Assembly: GCA_947488485.1 (NCBI GenBank)
Contig: CANKZO010000010.1
Coordinates: forward strand, 1-30,959
Source: Opitutia bacterium
GTDB taxonomy: Bacteria > Verrucomicrobiota > Verrucomicrobiae > Opitutales > UBA953
Length of the DNA: 30,959 nt
Direction of reading: 5' to 3'
The position numbers were made by a program, and so were the translations under genes. The stretch's first letter is position 1. Every line of letters begins with the position of its first letter. Under the pieces are notes generated by a model, which was given only the letters and a program-made list of their open reading frames with translations, made no database searches and had not been told where the DNA came from. Below are positions 27,216 through 30,959 of this stretch, piece by piece.

Positions 27216-28166
27216 TCAGCGGGAGGTGTGCAGGCGCGAAAGGGCGTCAGCGGCCTCGGAAGGCAACTCCGCGAGGATCTTGGCCGCGTCGTTCTGGCCT
27301 CGCTGGACTTCGTTCAGGCCCATGGTGCCTTCCAGACGGGCCAGCTCTGCGGCATCCTTATCGCCGCCCGTGAGCTGGCTTAGCACGAGTCTCCATGCGT
27401 AGGCCTGCGAAAGGTCGCGCGGGGCTTTGACGCCTTTCTCGAGACGCTCAGCCATCGCCCGGATTGCGGCCAGGTCGCGACGCATCGCCGACCGTCGCAG
27501 GAACTCGGTGCCGAGCTCGTAGTTACGCGGCATGCCCGGCACGCCTTCGTCGTAACCTTCGGACATCATGCGTAAAGCGATGCGTTCGCCGGCGTCCGCG
27601 CCGCGGCGGTAGTAGGCGAACGCCTCCTTCATGGCGGTCTCGTAGTCCGATAGCACCTTCTTGTTGTCAGCGGTGGCCGATGCCGCTTTCAGGGCGCGGG
27701 CCTCTTCCCGACGCAGGTCGCCCAGCACACGGAAGCCCATCGACTGGCCTTTCGCCACGGCCTGATCGGCCCGCTTCTTGGCCTCGGTCAGGTTCTTCGT
27801 GGTTCCCGTTCCGCGAAAGTAATACAAAGCGACCACGGCCATGGCGCGAGAGTGTCCGCCGTTAGCTGCTTTTAACGTCCAGCGGAAGGCGAGTTCCCGA
27901 TCCTCTTTGATCAGTAAGTCGACCGGCGCGTAGGCCGTGTGTCGGAGCGCGTAGACATATTGCGCCTGAACGTTGCCTTTTTCGGCAAGGGCCAGAAGCA
28001 CGGCCGGGTCGGCGTGCGGGTCGAACGCGTCGACATAACGCTCGAAGAACTCCCCGGGTAGCTGGGCCACCGACACCTCCCACTGATTGGAAAGGTCGAT
28101 CGTCAGGACTACGGAAAGGAGGCCGCCGAAGAGGTAAGGTTTCAGCCGGACGAGCTTGCTGCGCAT
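27216..28166 (-). CDS. Sel1/TPR-repeat protein with N-terminal membrane segment
   Basis: From ATG 28166 the protein has 316 aa. An N-terminal basic segment and hydrophobic stretch (KPYLFGGLLSVVLTIDL, about 9-25) is a signal anchor or uncleaved signal. The rest holds Sel1-like repeats: VLLALAEKGNVQAQYVYAL, WTLKAANGGHSRAMAVVALYYFRG, YYRRGADAGERIALRMMSEGY and FLRRSAMRRDLAAIRAMAERL. Such solenoids bind other proteins, often at the envelope. The frame is open upstream to 28310, but the TTGCCT box (28200-28195) sits 28 bp before ATG 28166. Codon use is slightly less GC-biased than in the neighbours. A small conserved gene follows 3 bp downstream. The partner is unknown. Confidence 0.8.
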   Translation of the reverse strand: MRSKLVRLKPYLFGGLLSVVLTIDLSNQWEVSVAQLPGEFFERYVDAFDPHADPAVLLALAEKGNVQAQYVYALRHTAYAPVDLLIKEDRELAFRWTLKAANGGHSRAMAVVALYYFRGTGTTKNLTEAKKRADQAVAKGQSMGFRVLGDLRREEARALKAASATADNKKVLSDYETAMKEAFAYYRRGADAGERIALRMMSEGYDEGVPGMPRNYELGTEFLRRSAMRRDLAAIRAMAERLEKGVKAPRDLSQAYAWRLVLSQLTGGDKDAAELARLEGTMGLNEVQRGQNDAAKILAELPSEAADALSRLHTSR

Positions 28167-28171
28167 GGCCT

Positions 28172-28200
28172 TATCCAAGCCGTGGCCTGCCCTGAGGCAA
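28172..28200 (-). promoter_or_regulatory. candidate promoter of the Sel1-repeat gene
   Basis: TTGCCT (28200-28195), 17-bp spacer, TGGATA (28177-28172); ATG 28166 is 28 bp after the -35 box. Confidence 0.4.
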
Positions 28201-28240
28201 GGGACTAAGAGGATGTCATTAGACAAGGGATGGCTCGGGC

Positions 28241-28268
28241 TTGCCTGAGGGGGTGGCGGAAGTAACCT
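28241..28268 (+). promoter_or_regulatory. candidate promoter of the beta-propeller gene
   Basis: TTGCCT (28241-28246), 16-bp spacer, TAACCT (28263-28268). The ATG at 28282 follows the -35 box by 35 bp, giving a leader of only a few bases. Confidence 0.4.
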
Positions 28269-28281
28269 CCCGGAATCCCAC

Positions 28282-29325
28282 ATGCGCCTGCTCGCCCTGC
28301 TTCTCGTCACTCCGCTTCTCGCCGCCGATTCGCCGGTCTTCCTCGGCCATGGAGCGGCCCGTTACTCTCTTGATCTGAAATGGGCCAAGGCCGATCCGGC
28401 CGTCGCCCCGATCGTCAACGCGCACGCACTGGCCGAAGACAAGGCAGGCCGCATCTACTTGGTGACGGATCACCCAAAGAATGACTTCATTGTCTTCGAG
28501 AAGGACGGCCGCTATGTCCGTTCGATCAGCGCCGGCCTCGGCGGCGGTCATGGCCTGGAGATTTTTGAAAAAGACGGCGTGGAGTATCTCGTGCACGTCG
28601 ACTCCGGCTGGCACATGGCGGCCGAGGGCTGGAACCCTTCCGCGGTCGAAGGACGCATCACGCTGCTGACCACCGACGGCAAGGTCGTGCGCAAATTCCC
28701 CACGCCGAAGGAACTCGGCCTGAGCGACGGCAAGTTCATGCCGTGCGACGTCGCCTGGACCCCGACGGGCACGCTGCTCGTCGCCGATGGCTACGGCTCG
28801 AACCTGGTCTATGAGTTCTCGCTCGAGGGTAAGTTGATCAAGAAGTGGGGCGGGCCGACGAAGGACGCTGCCAATCTCAGCAACGCCCACGGTATCTCCA
28901 TCGACGTCACCGATCCACGCGGCCCGCTGGTCTGGGTCCCGTCCCGCAGCCAGAATCAGCTCAAGGCTTTCACCTTGGACGGCAAGTACGTGGATACCCT
29001 CGACCTTCCCGGGGCTTTCGCCGGCCAGCTCTTCTTCCGAGGCGACAAGATCTATACGGCGGTCTGCTGGAGCAAAGACGCCAAGGGCAAGCGCCTCGCG
29101 CAGTCGGGCTTTCTGCTCGTCCTGGATCGCGCCACTAAGAAGGTCCTCAGCGCCCCTGGCGGTAACGAGCCCAAGTATGTCGACGGCAAGCTCCAGCCGC
29201 TCAGCCAGGCTCAGCCGATCTTCAAGCACGGCCACGACCTCTTCGTCGATTCCGCCGGCGACATCTACCTCGGCGAATGGAATGCCGACCGTCGTTACCC
29301 GTCGAAGCTGACGCTGGTCAAATAA
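28282..29325 (+). CDS. exported NHL-type beta-propeller protein
   Basis: A 347-aa protein with a short signal peptide (MRLLALLLVTPLLAA, cleaved near ADS). The rest is made of repeating blades ending in patterns such as DKAGRIYLVTD, LLVADGYGSNLVYEFSLEGKLIKKWGG, NAHGISIDVTD and DSAGDIYLGEWN. These match NHL/six-bladed propellers; the GHGLEIF and NAHGISID segments recall peptidylglycine-amidating-lyase-like propellers, but catalytic residues cannot be confirmed by eye. Family members in Planctomycetes and Verrucomicrobia are often exported and of unknown function. The start ATG 28282 has no Shine-Dalgarno sequence. Its stop is 1 bp from the stop of the convergent DUF1826-like gene, with no hairpin-plus-T terminator visible; a 10-bp palindrome GCTGATCAGC lies at 29330-29339. 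Confidence 0.85.
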   Translation: MRLLALLLVTPLLAADSPVFLGHGAARYSLDLKWAKADPAVAPIVNAHALAEDKAGRIYLVTDHPKNDFIVFEKDGRYVRSISAGLGGGHGLEIFEKDGVEYLVHVDSGWHMAAEGWNPSAVEGRITLLTTDGKVVRKFPTPKELGLSDGKFMPCDVAWTPTGTLLVADGYGSNLVYEFSLEGKLIKKWGGPTKDAANLSNAHGISIDVTDPRGPLVWVPSRSQNQLKAFTLDGKYVDTLDLPGAFAGQLFFRGDKIYTAVCWSKDAKGKRLAQSGFLLVLDRATKKVLSAPGGNEPKYVDGKLQPLSQAQPIFKHGHDLFVDSAGDIYLGEWNADRRYPSKLTLVK

Positions 29326-29326
29326 C

Positions 29327-30022
29327 TCAGCTGATCAGCAACAGGCGCGGTGAGCCGGGATGGTTCTCCGGAGCGCGATGGATGCAGGGTGGTACGGGGC
29401 TGGCGGGCCAGCGGGTCGCGATACGCCAGAGGGTGAACGTGCCGAAGGGGTAGGGCGCCGCGCCGGGCTTCGGCGCGTAATGCGAGTCGTAGCTGTGCTC
29501 TAGCAGGAACTCGGCGAAGCCTGCGTCGTCCGCCCCACCGTATTCTTTGAGCAGCGCCGCGCGGATCTCGGGAATCGAAACCTTGAGTAAGGCGTCTTCG
29601 TTAAGCAGGCCTTCGCTGCAGGAGCCGTGATAGGTGCAGAGCCACGTGTCGACCTCGACGGGCGCGCTGTCGACGTGGAAGGACGTGACGTCGGTCGGGA
29701 TGGCGCCGGCGTCACGTCCGTGCACGCAATCGTAGACACAGTTGAGCGACGGAGCGAGGTCGTGGTCACGCAGGAGCTGCTGGTCGGCGAGCATCGCTTC
29801 GGCGGCGAGACGTCCGGCGGGCGTCAGGTCGAGCGCGCGGATGCGCTCATCCTCGAGTGGCACGATGCCTTCGCCCGGACCGAGTTTTGCGATGACCTCG
29901 GCGTAATCGCCGGGCAGCGCGCGTTCCCAGCAGAGGGCGTTGACGCCGCCGGCGAAGCGCGTGGTGCGCAACTCCTCGAAGTTTCGCACCCGGCGGACGC
30001 GCGGCTGGCCGTCCGCGCTCAC
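29327..30022 (-). CDS. DUF1826-like protein with HxD...H...R pattern
   Basis: A 231-aa cytosolic protein beginning at GTG 30022, which overlaps the ParA stop as GTGA (30019-30022) and so fixes the start. NALCWERALPGDYAEV (about 28-43) and SFHVDSAPVEVDTWLCTYHGS (114-134) resemble the DUF1826 family, whose function is unknown. His116 and Asp118 form an HxD pair; near the C-terminus His215 and Arg226 are spaced as in Fe(II)/2-oxoglutarate oxygenases (HxD...H-x10-R), with LLLIS ending the chain. A double-stranded beta-helix enzyme is therefore possible, but unproven. Six or so cysteines in the first two thirds (Cys31, 95, 99) could bind metal. It is likely co-translated with parA. Confidence 0.6.
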   Translation of the reverse strand: MSADGQPRVRRVRNFEELRTTRFAGGVNALCWERALPGDYAEVIAKLGPGEGIVPLEDERIRALDLTPAGRLAAEAMLADQQLLRDHDLAPSLNCVYDCVHGRDAGAIPTDVTSFHVDSAPVEVDTWLCTYHGSCSEGLLNEDALLKVSIPEIRAALLKEYGGADDAGFAEFLLEHSYDSHYAPKPGAAPYPFGTFTLWRIATRWPASPVPPCIHRAPENHPGSPRLLLIS

Positions 30023-30795
30023 TTCAGCCCGAAGCGCTTGGCGAACTCCTTGGCGAGCGCGTCGTAGGCGACGGAGCCGGGGGAGTGGATGTCGTATTGG
30101 AAGATCGTCTGACCGTGGCTCGGGCACTCCGACAGGCGGATCGTGCGCGGGATCATGGAGTCCATCACGAGGGCAGGGAAGTGGGTCTTCACTTCTTCGA
30201 CGACCTGACGGGACAGCTTCGTACGCACGTCATACATCGTCATCACGATCGCGCCGACCGTGAGCTTGTCGCTCGCGCCGGCGGCCTTGAGCTGGTCGAC
30301 CACTCCGAGGATCTGGCCGAGGCCTTCCATCGCGAGGTATTCGGTCTGCAGGGTGACGATGAGATGGTCCGACGCGCCGAGCGCGTTCATGGAGAGCATG
30401 CCGAGGGCCGGCGGGCAATCGATGAGGATGGCCTTATACTTGCCGGTGGCGATGATCGGCGCGAGGGCTTCGCGCAGGCGGCCGAGGTAATTCTCGGCCT
30501 GAGCCAGTTCGGATTCGACGGCGGCGAGGTCGACTTCGGAAGGAATGAGATCGAGCTTCTCGGTCGAGGTCGCGACGATCATATCGGCGGCCTTGGCTTC
30601 GCCGTGGAGGACCTTGTAGAGGGACTTGCCTTCCGTCTTCTCGATGCCGAGCGCGCTGGTCGCATTGGCCTGGGCGTCGAGGTCGACGATGAGGGTCGGG
30701 ATGCCGAGGCGCGCGAGGCCGGCGCCGAGGTTCACGGTGGTGGTCGTCTTGCCGACGCCGCCCTTTTGGTTCGCGATGGAGAAGACCTTGGCCAC
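30019..30795 (-). CDS. parA: ParA/Soj family ATPase
   Basis: A 258-aa ParA-type ATPase, the class that moves chromosome or other cargo on the nucleoid. The deviant Walker A KGGVGKTTT lies at 11-19 (MAKVFSIANQKGGVGKT), Walker A' IVDLDAQANAT follows and Walker B is ILIDCPPALG. The SECPSHGQTIFQYD and AYDALAKEF ends match chromosomal Soj/ParA closely. It has no N-terminal helix-turn-helix. It starts at GTG 30795, immediately after the fabV stop, and its own stop overlaps the next gene. Usually parB lies just downstream; instead a DUF1826-like gene follows, so this ParA is solo here. Chromosome segregation remains the most likely role, with parB elsewhere, but cargo or protein positioning is possible. 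Confidence 0.93.
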   Translation of the reverse strand: MAKVFSIANQKGGVGKTTTTVNLGAGLARLGIPTLIVDLDAQANATSALGIEKTEGKSLYKVLHGEAKAADMIVATSTEKLDLIPSEVDLAAVESELAQAENYLGRLREALAPIIATGKYKAILIDCPPALGMLSMNALGASDHLIVTLQTEYLAMEGLGQILGVVDQLKAAGASDKLTVGAIVMTMYDVRTKLSRQVVEEVKTHFPALVMDSMIPRTIRLSECPSHGQTIFQYDIHSPGSVAYDALAKEFAKRFGLK

Positions 30796-30959
30796 TTAAG
30801 CGTCCTCGATGGGGCGTTCGACTTCGGTCGGGGCTTCGTAATCGATGCCGGCGAGGCCGAAGCCGAAGTTCTTCATGAAGTCGGTCTGGTAGCCGGCGAA
30901 GTCGGCATGCGCGTCGAAGGTCTCCGTCGTGACCAGCGGCCAGGCGTCGAAGACGGCCT
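30796..30959 (-). CDS. fabV: C-terminal end of FabV-type trans-2-enoyl-ACP/CoA reductase (5' end outside window)
   Basis: Only the last 53 residues are visible, in frame to TAA (30798-30796). The tail TETFDAHADFAGYQTDFMKNFGFGLAGIDYEAP matches the end of FabV (NADH-dependent enoyl reductase), where a xxFxGYxxxFLxxFGFGxxGVDY pattern is conserved; here Tyr23, Phe27, Phe31 and Tyr40 of the fragment fit. FabV reduces trans-2-enoyl thioesters in the last step of fatty-acid elongation and replaces FabI in some bacteria. ParA begins directly after the stop. The assignment is by C-terminal pattern only and needs the upstream sequence to confirm. Confidence 0.72.
   Translation of the reverse strand, partial: AVFDAWPLVTTETFDAHADFAGYQTDFMKNFGFGLAGIDYEAPTEVERPIEDA

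Overview
The window is a GC-rich, densely coded chromosomal segment made mostly of housekeeping genes, with no transposase, integrase, phage gene or CRISPR array. It carries ClpC together with an McsA/McsB pair, a FabV-type enoyl reductase end, a Tat-exported FAD oxidoreductase of the kind common in Planctomycetes and Verrucomicrobia, and almost no Shine-Dalgarno sequences. This suggests a PVC-superphylum bacterium, most likely Verrucomicrobiota (Opitutae-like). That placement is inference from gene content, not a phylogeny.

Layout. (1) 1-1605, minus: nrnA (DHH phosphoesterase) then truB, overlapping by ATGA and cut by the window edge. (2) 1761-9568, plus: clpC with a DUF423 membrane protein 3 bp behind it, a 134-aa orphan, a SulP anion transporter, an exported glutathione peroxidase, a membrane-anchored orphan and a Tat-exported FAD oxidoreductase. 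(3) 9555-10585, minus: a thioredoxin-like [2Fe-2S] ferredoxin coupled to a DEDDy 3'-5' exonuclease. (4) 10696-10771, plus: tRNA-Ala(GGC) with promoter and terminator. (5) 10830-13462, minus: an exported orphan, then an atypical ketoacyl synthase and acyl carrier protein pair ending in its own terminator. (6) 13561-15116, plus: mcsA-mcsB. (7) 15113-19197, minus: nusA-infB-rbfA with a terminator hairpin in the nusA leader. (8) 19383-21059, plus: ettA. (9) 21049-28166, minus: a Sel1-repeat protein and a small protein, then mfd, a SurA-like chaperone/isomerase and malQ. (10) 28282-29325, plus: an exported NHL-type beta-propeller. (11) 29327-30959, minus: the fabV end, a solo ParA and a DUF1826-like protein.

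How they work together. McsA, McsB and ClpC form a protein-arginine-phosphorylation degradation system; the McsB here keeps both the kinase motifs and the RDxxRA phosphoarginine pocket. The nusA-infB-rbfA and nrnA-truB blocks look like two halves of one transcription/translation operon, in the same orientation, separated by 13.5 kb whose two edges are clpC and mcsAB. Joining those edges would recreate the order mcsA-mcsB-clpC.

A second pattern runs through the window. Twelve transcription-unit starts carry a TTG(A/C)-type -35 box 28-36 bp before the start codon, usually without a Shine-Dalgarno sequence, which implies very short or absent mRNA leaders. nusA is a clear exception, with a leader of about 85 nt containing a terminator.
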